A DNA stretch of 64,000 nucleotides. Origin: Drosophila miranda. Taxonomy: Eukaryota; Arthropoda; Insecta; Diptera; Drosophilidae. A program made the position numbers and the translations under genes. Numbering within the stretch: the first letter of the stretch is position 1; every line of letters begins with the position of its first letter. Positions 23,901-35,667 of this stretch are shown piece by piece. The stretch spans positions 24,059,657 through 24,123,656 of the forward strand of contig NC_046674.1 in NCBI RefSeq assembly GCF_003369915.1, given 5' to 3'. The notes under the pieces are model-generated. The model ran no database searches. It had not been told where the DNA came from and saw only the letters and a program-made list of their open reading frames with translations.

Positions 23901-24840
23901 TTCCACTCCCCTTAAAAACCATCCATAAACACACGCACCACTCCCACAACCCGCCCCCAAATACCAGACTGAAACCGAAGCTGAGGAAGAGTCCGGTGAC
24001 CAGACAGCGCAGGAGGACTCCACAGGTAAAGAATCGAAGGAGGAGCAAGAAGGCACTGAGAAACCAGAGGGAGAAGAGGAGTCCAAAGAGAAGAGCGACG
24101 TTGAGAAGGAAACTGAAAAGGCTGAGGAGAAAGCCGATGAGAAGGCCAAGGATGGAGAGGAGGTATCAGAAGAAAAGTCATCCGAAGAAGAGGTTGCAAA
24201 GGAGATAGTTGAAGAGGCTGGTGGGGACAAAGTAAAAGAAGAAGCTGAGAAAGAAACCGATGGGAAGAATGAAGAGGAAGAAGATGTAGAAAATGATAAG
24301 GAAGCTGTGGCGGAAGAGGGGCAGGAGGCAGACAAAAAACAGAACGAAGCCGAGAAAGAAGAAAAGGAAGCGGAGCCGAAGGAGATCGAAAAAGAAGAAG
24401 GTAAAAAGGATGACGACGAAGAAGCTGACGAAAAAATAGCAGATGCGGACAAAGAGGCGGAAGAAGCGAAGGAGGAAAAGGATGTTGCGGAAGCAACAGA
24501 AACCGAAAAGGCAGAAGAGACACAAGAAAAAGGCGCCCCCGAAACGGTGGAGACCGAAGATGCTGAAAAAGAGACGGAAAACCCAGAAGACACGCCAAAA
24601 GAATCCGCCCCCGAAACTGTGGAGACCGAGGAGGCTGAAAAGGAGACGGAAAACCCAGAAGAGACGCCAAAAGAATCCGCCCCCGAAACGGTGGAGACCG
24701 AGGAGGCTGAAAAGGAGACGGAGAAGAATGACGCGCCCAAAGAGGAAGCAGAAGAGGACAACAGTAAGCCGAAGGCCGCTGAAGAAGGTGACGCCGAGGC
24801 AGAGGCGTCCGCCGCCTCCTCCGGCGAGACGGAGGAATAA
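20950..24840 (+). CDS. Sh3beta: SH3-domain-binding glutamic-acid-rich protein (Sh3beta)
   Basis: Exons 20950-20994, 22194-22631, 23674-23769 and 23968-24840, all phase 0, give a 483 aa long form. Residues 1-100 form the thioredoxin-fold SH3BGR domain (start MVLKVYVSGMSG, then KRQQRVLMILD and FNDADYCGDYDAF). The remainder is an extremely Glu/Lys/Ala-rich tail, as in vertebrate SH3BGR. If the donor GTTTGA after 22631 is not used, translation ends one codon later and yields a 162 aa short form, so the splice site also encodes the stop. Exon 4 has three 24-residue tandem repeats. Intron 1 is 1.2 kb and intron 2 contains a 36 bp minisatellite. AATAAA is at 25044. The function of SH3BGR proteins is poorly defined; redox or scaffold roles are proposed. 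Confidence 0.9.
23462..23597 (+). repeat. 36-bp minisatellite in Sh3beta intron 2
   Basis: Four consecutive copies of a 36 bp unit start at 23462, 23498, 23534 and 23570, the last incomplete. Each begins GAATGCCAGAACTTAACAGC with few substitutions. The unit length is a multiple of three, so two forward frames stay open across the array, one repeating RMPELNSEC. A degenerate half-copy may precede it at 23415-23460. It lies between exons 2 and 3. Confidence 0.85.
24535..24726 (+). repeat. 72-bp coding tandem repeat in Sh3beta tail
   Basis: Units start at 24535, 24607 and 24679 at exact 72 bp spacing, the third incomplete. Each encodes a 24-residue block with the core APETVETE.AEKETE.P. Near identity of the units points to recent expansion within the Glu-rich exon. 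Confidence 0.88.
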
Positions 24841-25816
24841 AAACAAAGAGTCCCAGCAACAGCAACATCCGCACACTGGCACCTGCATCCAAAGTGTATT
24901 AATGCAAGGTGAGGCGCTCTCACCTTGTATTTGTGCACCTTGGAGCGAACAAGCGGAGAATCCACACGGCACCCACATGACGCACACACACACACACACA
25001 TGCGCACGCACACATTTAGCATATAATGCCACTATTTTCTGTAAATAAAAAGAAAACCCACTAATCACACAAATTCAGATGGCGGGTAACGAACCTTAGA
25101 GTAATGCTTGATACACACCCCCCCCAACTATAGTGATTTTTGAACAATTTTCTTCCTTCCCAACCACCCACCGACGACGCCCCTCCTCCATACGGCAGCG
25201 ACTTTCCGCAACGACGACGACAACAACAGCCGCAGCCGCCCCCCCATCCGTCGACGAGCCCGCGACAGACTCTGACCGGCTATTGGAAAGTGAGCGTGCC
25301 GCGACTGCGCAGTAGACGGCGGCAGAGGAGGGGGGGCACAGGCAACGGCAGCGATGTCTCGAATGTCTCGACTGCGCAGCCTGGAATGTGGAACTCGTTT
25401 TCGCTTTGAATTTATTTTGGAAATTATTATTCTTTTTCAGTTTTTTGACCACAAAAATATTCAGTAAACGGTACATGATTTACGTCTCTCATTTTAGTTT
25501 TTGTATCCAAATAACTAAATATACAGTACATTATAATTATGTTTAGTACAGTACACGGTAAAATGAAGTTTATAATTATTTACGCTCTAGTTCGGGGACT
25601 TTTTCATCATAAAACTAGTCAAAATGCGAGGGGGTCTCGCCACGCGAAAATCATTTACTAAAAGGAAAACAGGGGAAAAGGGTTTCTGTTTGCTTCAGCT
25701 GCACATCTCTCTGCGGAAAGGAGGGAGATATTCACTCGCAGGGGCATCGCCAGTCACCATTCGGGGTACACCTGCGACTCGTCACTGTCATGCTCGCTCG
25801 CTCGCTCGCTCGCTGT
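24841..25816. other. Sh3beta 3' UTR and interval to Sec63
   Basis: The Sh3beta 3' UTR runs to an AATAAA at 25044, passing a (CA)n tract near 24982-25000. Beyond it, an acceptor-like C-run plus TATAG at 25133 precedes an open frame to 25315 (Ala/Pro then acidic C-terminus), a possible alternative terminal exon. Sec63 3' UTR sequence includes a GCTC tetranucleotide run at 25793-25814 next to the Sec63 stop. Confidence 0.4.
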
Positions 25817-28800
25817 CTAGTCGCTGTCCTCCTCGTCGGACGTGTCTGTCGTGTAGTCACTCAGATTCTCTTGCTGATCGTTGTGCTCCGGCTCAGACTC
25901 GCTCAGATCCCACTGGGGATGGTCTGTCGGTGGTGCTGGCGCCTTCTGCACGTCTAGCTTAAGCTCTTGTTGCTGATCCATGCCCAGGTAGGAGTCTGCA
26001 ATAGAATTATCATTGGTGTCTTCAGTCGAAAGACAGCTCCGGCCAGACTACTCACCCGATCGGAGGCACACTGTGAACGTGTAGACGCCCGGCCAACGCG
26101 GCGCAGTGAACTTCAGCTGGATCTCCTCCTTCTCGACCAGGTTCGTGACGTGGTAGGGGGCCGTGAGGAGCGTGCGCGACTTGCGATCGCAGATGTAGGT
26201 CCACCAGTATTCTTGCTTCTCCTCGGGAAAGAAGGGACAGTGGACGGTGTGCGATAGGCGCGACTTGCCCTCGAGACGCTCGCGCTTGTTCAGCTTCTGC
26301 TGCAGGCGCTCCCATTCTTCGTCATCGTCATCGTCGAGCGAAGAATTGTTCTTGTTCTGCTTCTCGTCGTCCTCGCTGACGCTGCCGGCTGCCGAATCCA
26401 CGTCACTGTGGTCCCCGGCATCCGAATCGACCTCTGAGTTGGCTGCCTGCTCCTCCGACGTTGCGGCCGACGCAGTCGCAGCCACGTTGACCGCCTTGGG
26501 CTGCACCTTCTTCTTTTGGTTGTTGGCGGGCTTTTTGCCGCCCTTGCCCTTGCCACCCTTGCGGGGCTTGGCCCAGGCCGAGGCCTTCTTCACGGGCACA
26601 GCAGCGGCTGCAGCCTCGTCGTCCTCCCCAGCAGCCTCTTCGTTGGCCTCATCGTTGATGCCCTGCTTCTCGGGGGCCTTGGTGTCGCCGAACAGAGTCT
26701 TCATGTCCTTGCGTTCGAGCGTCACTGTGACCGTGACAATGGCCCCGGCGGTGACTACATTGGTGTTCTCGTCGTCAATGACCTCGCAGCGTATGGAGAA
26801 GTCGATCAGGGGCATTTTGCCCAGCACTTTCATGGTATTCTCGTACTCGAAGTCTGAGAGATTCTTGAGCAGCGTGCGCGCCTCCTCGGGCTTCAGCTGC
26901 GCGAACTGCTGCAGATTCTTCACGTGCCGCTTCTTGTTCATGAAGTACAGATGGTCCTCGGTCAGGTGCGGCAGCTGCAGCAGCGGCGACTTGAACTCCC
27001 ACAGGCCCTGGATGATCATCGGCGACATCTTCATGCAGTTCTCGATGGTTTCGATGCTGGGCAGGCGAGGCACGCGCCTGGCATACGCCATCATCACGAG
27101 CTGGTGCACACAGGAGACCATCTCCTGCACCAGGTACGGGCACTTCTTCACAATGAACTGACGATCACGCTCTAGTGTATCTGGGTTCAGGGTAATCCGT
27201 GTGAGATGGGCATGCAGGATGGCGCGCGCCTTGATGGAGTACATGCGGCAGAGCGGGTGCTCCTTGCACTTCTCGTTCAGATTGGGCAGCTGGCGGATGA
27301 GCTGCAGCGAGAAATCGAAGGATCAGTAAGGAATGAACAAGAACAATATACGCAGAAACACTAACCGCTGGAACTTCATCGTTGTCCGACTGGCGCTCCG
27401 TCACCTGCGAGTTGTGGCGCTTGTCGAACTCCAGGCTGGCAGCCAGCACCATCAGGGCGCGCTTGAGCAGCATGTGCGGGGTCTTGTGGATGAAGTAGAA
27501 GTACATTTGGGTGGTGTCGAGGAGGACCTTGTCGCCGCTGAAGCGTATGGAGCGGTACCACCAGACGCCAACGGCCGAAGGCATGGCCACCATGAAGACG
27601 AGACCGTACAGGCCCAGCACCCATACGCTGTTCTCCTTTTCCACAATCCACGACGGCAGGGCAATGCCGAAGGACATTGCTCCGGGGCCATCAGGATTGC
27701 CGTACTTTTCGTAGTTCTCCTTGGCCACGTCGTCGGTGAGGGCCTGGTAGGCCTTGCTGAGCATCATGAACGATTTCTCGTCACCCGTCTCCTTATCGGG
27801 ATGCAGTATCTTGGACAGCCTGTAGTAGGCCTTCTTGATCTCCGCCTGGGAAGATGTTGGCGGCACATTCAGTATCTCGAAGGGATCGAAGCTGGCCATC
27901 TCATAGTCAAACTGCGAGACCCGATATGTGAGGAATAGCAGCAGGGCCCAGCCCAGCACAATGACGAGCTTGATGGTCCACGACCTGAGGGCTCTGTATG
28001 GCTCGGCATTGGCTAGAATGGTCTTCTTTTTTCGGCAGTCGGCGCACTGGCATTCTTCGTTGTTTTTGCCGGGATCTTGAATAAATTTAGCAACCAAACC
28101 AATGAAACAATACCACGATCTTTACAAAAATGGGGAGCAGGAAAAAAGTTATCGTAAGTGTTATGTTCTGCAAAGTGTCCGCTAAAGCAGCAAGAGAGGA
28201 AATATGTTGTATTTTTCGGCGTAGAGAGCATATTTACTTTTGTACAGAATATGTAGGAAAAACGATTCGAAAATCGTTTTTTTCCCCTCTTCCGCTCAAA
28301 CATACTCTTTCTGTCTTTCGGACAGAATAACAGGATTTGGATTAAAGAGAAAGAGTGGCCCCGGAGGTGTGTCTCGTTTATACGATGGCGCATCGCGACC
28401 ACGCAACACGCACACGAACACGCACATACACATGAATGCACGTGAACACATGTAGGCTGGATCACTCCAGAGCCCAAATTGGGGAACACTGACATCGCGA
28501 TATGGTGGCGACGTGTGAACGCATGGAGTGCTTGGTTGGGTGTCCCAATTGTGAAGTGAGCCCGACTTGAAATTCGTGTAAGCGCAGCTTTCACCAATAC
28601 GAAGACGCTGCGGTGACGTTGTTAGAATAAATTATTGGAACGTGTCCATTTGCAATTGCGAGTGGAAAACACATGCACGTTGTTGTTGTTGGGGGGGTGG
28701 GGGGGATAAGCACTCAACACACACAGCCCCAGAACAGGCAGGCACACACACGCACACACACACACACACAAAACACTAAAATTCGCGCTGCAGGTGGAGA

Positions 28801-28955
28801 GCGATTATAATCAGCAGAAGGCAGCACTAACCTTCTTTCTTTTTACGTGGCCAATAGTAAATCGTCGTTGGTATCAATATTAGGGCCAAGAACGATAGCA
28901 CAAAGTAGTAGAATGTTCCGCCGCTCTCGTCATATTGGAACTTTTGACCCGCCAT
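25817..28955 (-). CDS. Sec63: Sec63, ER translocon J-domain protein
   Basis: Minus-strand exons 28832-28955, 27366-28075, 26056-27301 and 25817-25995 give 752 aa, the normal family length. The N-terminus MAGQKFQYDESGGTFYYF and first membrane helix match Sec63. A short Cys-containing insert (CQCADC, residues 50-55), helix 2 (about 75-91), a lumenal J domain with HPD at 133-135 and helix 3 (about 192-213) follow. Then come the cytosolic Sec63/Brl domain, a long Lys/Glu/Ala-rich insert, and an acidic C-terminus ending DEEDSD. Sec63 recruits BiP to the Sec61 channel and supports post-translational import (family knowledge). Intron 1 is 756 bp and shows no other gene. The promoter is shared divergently with the 29826 gene. 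Confidence 0.96.
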
Positions 28956-29825
28956 CGATGCTGTTACCGCCTATATGTGTAGGTAGGTCTGGCTATATAC
29001 AAAGATTATCAGCGCGCAGCCTTTCTTCAATTTGCTGCCAGTCTGGAATCTGGAGTCTGGAGTCTGGTGTGTAGTCTTTTTCCACTTTTCTTCGCTGTGG
29101 CTGCGGCAGGCGGTGGCGGGGACTGCAGCTCCAGCTGATGGGTTGGCACGCTGGCAGTCAGTCCCTGGCCAGAGGCTTTCCGTTGAATTATTAATGAAAC
29201 TTAATGTTAGCGAACGGTAAACAGCATAGGCTGTTCTGTAGCAAAAAATGCACGATTTCTACACCGAAAACTTAAAAAAGCTATGTATTTACACCGACGC
29301 ATGAGACTGACACGTAGGGTTGTTTAGCTCAGGGCCGAACTAGTTCGATTCGACCGGGCGGTTCGTTCGTTTTGTTAGTCGATACCGATTACATTTGTTG
29401 CTCTTGAAAGAAAATTTTCATCTTGAAGGCGCGCAGCTTCAGATGCTGCAACGGACATTATTTTTAAGCGCCCGCTACGTGCTATTTTTATGAAATAGAT
29501 TTTATAATATTTTTATAAATACGTTCGTGCAGCAGCGCAACGTATTCTTTGTCCACACCTAACCCTTGCATAATTATATGAAAATCGAATATTTTCCACA
29601 TGCCTAGTATTTTGATCGGTCACGAGCTAAAAAGTTTTATTAACAAAATTCGAACTAAGCATCGATAAGTGCGGCCGGCGCAAATGCAACTCTGAAAACT
29701 ATCGATCACTGCAACGACGTTTGCCGGTGGTCGTTCGCATCGGTGAATTGATCAGGTATAAATTTTACATTCCCGCTTTGGCAGGCCACATTTTGCATTC
29801 AGAGGAATCGAAGAGAACACAAGTA
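28956..29825. promoter_or_regulatory. Divergent promoter between Sec63 and the DUF4781-like gene
   Basis: The 870 bp interval holds both 5' UTRs. Two seven-of-eight matches to the DNA replication-related element TATCGATA occur at 29661-29667 (ATCGATA) and 29700-29707 (TATCGATC), within 170 bp of the plus-strand ATG, fitting a DRE-type housekeeping promoter. No TATA box is evident. Confidence 0.4.
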
Positions 29826-32250
29826 ATGGAGGAAGTGAACAACAACGCTAGAGCAGCTGCCCGCACAGCACGCGAGGTTCAGCAAAACTTTGCCGAGTCT
29901 CTCGGCTATGCCGAGGAGATTATTTGGGATCTGTGAGTGTTGCGCAGTTTTCTTGCTGCACATCGCTTGCGCACATGCTAATGACATCATCCACAGCTTG
30001 TCCCAAGAGCAAAAAAACATCTTAGAGAAGAAGCTCAAGGAGCTAATACGCGATCCAGAGCCACCGAGTGATGATTCAAATGAAAGTTCTGAACAGATCG
30101 CACACAGGAAGCTAATCGCCGCCAATGAAAAAGTTAGAAATACTATCTTCAATTCCGTCTGGGAGCAGCGTAAGAGCTCACTCACTAATTTGGTCGTTCC
30201 ATGAGTCACGTAGCTTCTTTATTTCCAGGAAAATATACAAATCACCAGTCGCTCACATCCATAATATACGTAATGGTTGTCGCCGACGAGCAGGACGTGA
30301 ATCGTGCGGAGGACTGCCAGTCCTTTTCTTGTCACCCGGTTTTCCGCGCGCGTCGTTGTGTCAGTAAGTTGCGTCCCGGCCTTCGGAAGAATTTGTACTT
30401 ATGTCTTTTCTTTTCCTTTTGGCCAGCCGGAAGCAGTGGTACAAGTAGCGACAGCTCCAACTGCTGCATGGTGTTCGTAGACGAGAACGGACGCGTCTAC
30501 CAGAACTGGACCTCGTATGTGGCCACCAACGAGCTGCCCGCCGGTGTGATGGTTGCCCCCGAACGTGGCATTTACAAGATGGTCAACGGACAAGTCAGGT
30601 TGGACAAGTACACGACCCCGGCTGGCACCACCAACCGAAAAGTGCTCGGATATCTGGACACTGGCAGTGCGATCGGCGGCTTTGCAGCTGCATGCGTACC
30701 AGTGGCCGCTATCCTCACGCTGCCGGTGTCCGCTCCCCTGATGTCGGCTGCCGGGGCCGTCGGCCTTGCGACTGCCGGCTATGCCACTGCACGTTCCAGT
30801 GTCAAGCTGGTGGATCGCAGCCAGCACGAGCAGTCGATCAGCGTGACGGACCGTGAGGCGCGTGGCCACTGGTTGGGCGTAATCGCTGGAGCCGTGTGGC
30901 TGGGCGCTGCTGGAGCTACCAGTGTAATGTCGGCGGCCACTGCCGCCGGCCAGGAGGTGGGAGCGGTAAGCGTCTCCATTCAACTTAACAATGGAAACGT
31001 TTGCATTCTTTGCATTCCATTTACAGATCACACAGATGACTGTCAATGGGATGAACATCTCCTCCATCGTCATATCGGGCACTGGCGTGGCCAATGGGGT
31101 GCTCGACTTGATACTGGTAAGCCTATAGCCTATATCTACAGCTGCCTTTCGACTTTCTCTAATTTGTTTCCTGCAGAAAGCCCAAGATGGCGATGATGTC
31201 ACGGCCATGGATGTGCTGCAGCTTTCGGCCTCCCTGGTGCTGTTTACGCACAGCGTATATAACTTCCGTCTGGCATCGACCATTATCAATGATACGGCCA
31301 ACAGCGAGATAAGCAGCTATCGCGAGGCTCTGAGCAATCGCCAGCGGTAATCCTTATATATCATATATATCATAGCAATATATTACATGTATTATACGGC
31401 TTTCGGTTTTGCTTGCAGGCGTGCCTTTGATAAGGCGTCCAAGGAGACCATCCGAATCCGTGGCAACACAAAGGGGAAAATGGACATTATACGCGGCGTC
31501 AACGAGGTGCCCTCAAAGCAGCAGTTCAACGATCTTTACAAGATCAACAAGCAGTTGAATAAGGAGGGCGTACGGGTTGCCTTTGCACCGGATGGCAAGG
31601 GTTTCGTGCTGAACGACCAGGTCACCACCAGCGCGGCAGAGCTTGGTTCCAGTGTGCAGCACCAACAGGGTCCCGATGTACTGGGTCAGGTGAAGCAGCC
31701 GATTCCCGCCAGCCACGAGGCTGCGCGCAGTATCAGAACGATTGTTGGTTCCCGCATTTCGGGTCCAAATCCGACTGCCCTCGACGGACCGGAGCCCACC
31801 AACTATTCCGTGGGCGCGTTCGCGCTCCAGCTTAGCTCTGTTATGGTTGGCGGTGTGCTGTTCGTCCTAAAGGATTACGGAGAGGTGCTATTCGAACACA
31901 TTGTCAACGCTGGGAGTATCGAGGACATGATCAACAGCATGGCCCAGAACCTGGGGCCGGAAGTCTTTGATTTCATAATGAACCTGACGAGAACCTTCAT
32001 GGACACTATGCTGGAGGAGCTAAAGTCGGTGCTGAAGTTCTTCATTGCCACCGAATCGGTGATGTACAGGATCCTTGTGTACATTCTCGATAGCTACGGC
32101 AAGGATTCCTACGATTTGATCGTTGAACACACCATAGATATTTTGCACGGCGTCAGAGCCTACTTCATGGCACTGAATCCCAACTCGTACTCCGAGCTCC
32201 TCAAGAAGTGTGACGTCTGCGAGGGCTACTACAGCGTCTGCCAATTGTAA
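29826..32250 (+). CDS. Arthropod protein resembling DUF4781, 681 aa
   Basis: Seven exons, 29826-29932, 29997-30169, 30229-30363, 30427-30965, 31027-31116, 31177-31346 and 31419-32250, join in frame. The N-terminus is a charged helix (about residues 1-90). A Cys-containing segment (CQSFSC, CC) leads to a YVATNELPAG region and a Gly/Ala-rich hydrophobic core with several helix-length stretches (about residues 200-340). A basic stretch with RIRGNTKGKMD follows, then an alpha-helical C-terminal half containing another hydrophobic helix. The pattern resembles the insect-specific DUF4781 proteins, but that name is from memory and the function is unknown. The hydrophobic central glycine-rich region suggests membrane insertion or apolipoprotein-L-like behaviour (inference). 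A good start context (AAGTAATGG) supports the first ATG. Confidence 0.8.
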
Positions 32251-33480
32251 CCGGATCAGTCGCAAATGGAAACCCTTTATCATTACTTTATTACGAATAC
32301 AACTTCCCCAAGAAGGAGGGAGACACAAATCTAACCCAATCACATCCCAAATGAGCACAAATTGACAACAAAATACGGATGGCTGTATGAATTTTGATAC
32401 AATTTACAATATACAATGTACAAAAGTAATACAAAGTTAACTAATAATTAAATGCTTCTATTTACCAAAGTATTTGACGGATCGTAAGATTATTAACTGT
32501 GTATGCACAGAATAAGAGATTGCTTATCTACATTATGTCTATTCTATTCTATTGCTTATACTCGGCTTGGTGGCTTCGCAAGACATGGAATCTATAGTAA
32601 TGGCAATTGTAAATGTCACGTTGTTGAAGTACCTGAAGCCTTATCATTGTACCCAATTATTTGCTGAACAATGCGAATCCTCTGCGATAACATGCCTGGC
32701 CAAATACACATACATATATGTATAAAGGGGAATTCCCCATATAACCATATGGCTTGGTTGTATTGGTTTCAAATTTTGTTTGGTTCCTGTTCTCTGTTGC
32801 CACTAGAACTGCAATTCGTGTGTCGTTTTGGTGCGCGGCACTTGGGCGTTATTCTGTCTGTCTGTCTGTTGTTTTCCGTTGGTAGCTCGCTTTTGCCGCA
32901 TTCGCTTGCAGGTTGCACCTTAAAGCCTTAAAAGCATTTGCAAAAAGAATTACAAAACGATTTGAAATTGAATAAATAAATGAAATTATAATTTCTGCAT
33001 TTAGTTTACTCGCTACTCGTTCTTGTTACAGTAATAAAAATAATGATAAGGATAAGACTTAAGGATAACATCGATCGATCGACTCCTCCTCCTCCTCCTG
33101 CACAGATTGCTATGGAGAGGAGCAGGCCGGCCCCGAAAGCGTCAGATTTAGTTAGCTTTTTTGCTTTCTTTATTTCACGAAGACAACACAGACATATTAA
33201 GATCCAAAATATATATATATGTATTTATATATATAGATATATGTATACGTGTAGTTATGTTTTGTTTGTAGCTTGTTCCTTGCTGAAAATGTAAATGTGT
33301 GTGTGTGGGTGTGGTGTGTGGTGTGTGAGTGGTTGTGTGGCATGCGTGTAATTGTATGTTTCCTTGTGTTTGTGTGTGTGCGCGTCATCCAAAGGGGAGA
33401 GGAGTCGAGTAAAGTGAAGTGAAGTGGATGGGGTTGGCAGGGGATAGCCATCCATCCACCCATCCACCCATCCATCCAGC
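32251..33480. other. Convergent 3' UTRs of the DUF4781-like gene and ST7
   Basis: A/T-rich DNA without a supported gene. Minus-strand AATAAA for ST7 lies at 33169-33174, though ATAT (33207-33245), GT (33295-33382) and CATC (33448-33478) simple repeats separate it from the stop. Plus-strand poly(A) sites are probably in the A/T-rich 32400-32460 segment. Confidence 0.5.
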
Positions 33481-35193
33481 TTAGACACGCGACAACTGCT
33501 GCAGCAAGTTGCACGGCCAGAATGCCTCGACGCGCTCTTTGAGCAACTGAAACGGATACGAGATCCAGGTAAGTACTGTCTGTGCCAGAAGGCCCATCGG
33601 CTCCGGATACTGATGCGTGAGGAGGGCCAGCAGGGCCGTGAAGGAGCAGAGGCCAGCCGTGAAGAGTATGAAGAACGGCAGCTCCTTCTTGGGATAGACG
33701 GACACCTCGTGGAAGGCCGGCAGCAGTTCACGATCGGCGCACTCGGTGCACGTTGGATATGGATAGAAGAGATGGCCGCGCTCTAGCGGATACGGCAGCA
33801 TGCGAAATGTACCCTCCCAGGTGCAGTGCAGCAGATTGAGGGCCCCCTCCACCTGCTTCCAGTGCTTCAAATGGAAGAACGCATAGGCCAGGGCCTCGGA
33901 ATCGCCGCGCTTCAATATATGCTCGGGCGGCAGAATGAGCGGCTTCGTCTCCAGCAAATACTTGGGCACGTGCGGATTGAACTCGACCGCCCGATGAATG
34001 GCCTCCACGGCGCTCATCTCGGCCGGGCTCAGGCCGCGCTTCGAGGCAATGTCCGGCGAGAATTTGTCGGCAACGGCGCGCGCCTTGAGCAGCGCCGCCG
34101 TATAGCAAATGGTCGCCGATTTTGGCAGCGAGATGTCATCGTACTTGGCCAGAATGGCATGGCAATCGGCATAGGCCTGCATCTCCAGCAGCGTTTCGAT
34201 GAGATTCTCGTGGATGTTCAGCACGCTCATGATGGAGGGGATCTCCTTGGTGAGGTCGCGAAACATCTTGGCCGCCTCCTTCAACTTGCCCAGCTTGCGG
34301 GCGCACATGGCCAGCCGTCGCTTGATGTAGATGAGAACGTTCGTGTCCCTGCGATGCATGCCGTCTGCGATGGCTCCCTGATGCTGGGTGGCCTGCGACT
34401 TGCGATAGTTGATCTCGGCCACCTTGAGGGCCGTCTTCAGTATCTTCTCGGCCTCCATGATGGTCATGGCCTCCTCCTCGGCCAGCAGGATGTAGGCCGG
34501 AGCACACTCGGCATTGATTTCCAGGGCATTGTGAGCGGATTTGATGCGCTGCATGGGGTTCCGTTCACGCCAGGCCGTCTGCATGATCTCGTACTCCTCC
34601 TTGCGGGCATCTCCTTCGCATGTGAAGAACGTCTGGTGGTCCTGGGCGCTCAGGTTCATGTCGTAGTAGGTGAGCGGCTCCTTGCTGGTCGCCCAGAAGA
34701 AGCGCTGATACTCGGCGCCGCGAAACAGATTCAGGGGATTGCGCCACACTTTACACTCGGGCATCTGGGTGCCCGTGGTGGTGGTTGAATTGGTTCCCCC
34801 ACCAGCGCCCGGTCCCCCACCTCCTGCGCCGCCGCCGCCGCCACCGCCACCACCACCATTGCTGCTGCTACTGGAACCACTGCTGGTGCTGCTGCCGCTG
34901 CCATTGCTGGAGTCCGATTGGGCATCATTGCCATTGATCCAGGGACTGATGTGATTGATGGACACTTGCTCTGCAATGCAAATTGATAAATCAGTTGAAA
35001 ATTGCAAAGTGCAAATCACAGAGCGCCACTCTGGCTGAGTGCCACGCGACTTACCAATAAAGGATGTTCCGTATTTGCGAAAATACCACCACTCGAAGAT
35101 TAGGATCAGTCCCGATATGAGGCTCGAGGTGCCCGTGAGTGCCACATAGAACTTTGGCGTCAATGTGCTGAGAAACATGGACGAGTCCCACAT
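33481..35193 (-). CDS. ST7: Suppressor of tumorigenicity 7 (ST7) orthologue
   Basis: Two minus-strand exons, 35055-35193 and 33481-34970, give 542 aa from the MWDSSMFL start; an in-frame ATG at 35205 would add four residues. The near-invariant ST7 runs [74 protein letters not shown] and [16 protein letters not shown] are all present. One N-terminal and two C-terminal hydrophobic helices flank a TPR-like helical body. Between residues about 58 and 100 lies a Ser/Gly insert with a run of ten glycines, longer than in vertebrates. ST7 is a membrane protein of unclear molecular role. D. melanogaster CG3634 is the likely counterpart (memory). Confidence 0.95.
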   Translation of the reverse strand: MWDSSMFLSTLTPKFYVALTGTSSLISGLILIFEWWYFRKYGTSFIGKSRGTQPEWRSVICTLQFSTDLSICIAEQVSINHISPWINGNDAQSDSSNGSGSSTSSGSSSSSNGGGGGGGGGGAGGGGPGAGGGTNSTTTTGTQMPECKVWRNPLNLFRGAEYQRFFWATSKEPLTYYDMNLSAQDHQTFFTCEGDARKEEYEIMQTAWRERNPMQRIKSAHNALEINAECAPAYILLAEEEAMTIMEAEKILKTALKVAEINYRKSQATQHQGAIADGMHRRDTNVLIYIKRRLAMCARKLGKLKEAAKMFRDLTKEIPSIMSVLNIHENLIETLLEMQAYADCHAILAKYDDISLPKSATICYTAALLKARAVADKFSPDIASKRGLSPAEMSAVEAIHRAVEFNPHVPKYLLETKPLILPPEHILKRGDSEALAYAFFHLKHWKQVEGALNLLHCTWEGTFRMLPYPLERGHLFYPYPTCTECADRELLPAFHEVSVYPKKELPFFILFTAGLCSFTALLALLTHQYPEPMGLLAQTVLTWISYPFQLLKERVEAFWPCNLLQQLSRV

Positions 35194-35205
35194 CCTGAGA
35201 CACAC

Positions 35206-35667
35206 AGCACTGCCACAAACTTTTTGGAAATTGTGTATTTGATGTTGTTGTTGTTGCCTGACGTTGCCGTTGCCGTTGCCGCCACGACCGAGCGTTTAGC
35301 AGCGCTTTCGTCGCCTCGCGTGCTCTTCAAACCGCCTCCGAAGTGCAGTGGTTATCGAGCCGAACAAATCGTTTACAAACAAATATCCTCGCTTTATCCT
35401 TGGATCCTGCAGACTTTTTTTCTATAAAGTATTCATCGGAGTGGTGCAGGGGGGGGGAGAGCGTTTAGATTTTCGATTAGAGTGACCATGCACCAAAACA
35501 CCAAGACACCAAAAAATAGTGTCACTCTATCGATTGTTTTCTGACATCTCTAAAAAAATGGCCGCTCGCTAGCAAAAGAATAGATTTTTTTTTTAACCCA
35601 GTCGAAGTGTCACGAATTAATCAATTAAATAGATAAATAGCTGTTGTCTGTTCAGTGGCCATAGAAA
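35206..35667. promoter_or_regulatory. Divergent promoter between ST7 and the CDY-like gene
   Basis: About 460 bp separate the two ATGs. A seven-of-eight DRE (TATCGATT) is at 35528-35535 and a motif-1-like AGTGACC word at about 35480. Short GTT/GCC triplet runs near 35245-35285 are in the ST7 5' side. A compact bidirectional housekeeping promoter is inferred. Confidence 0.4.

Noticed and set aside
23835-25068. Long minus-strand Ser/Phe- and Arg/Leu-rich open frames
   Set aside because: They are antisense shadows of the Glu/Lys-rich Sh3beta exon; the plus-strand frame has splice sites, family match and repeats in register.
29315-29352. tRNA-like words TAGCTCAG and GTTCGATTC
   Set aside because: Spacing of about 20 bp between the boxes is too short for a tRNA and no acceptor or anticodon stem can be drawn.
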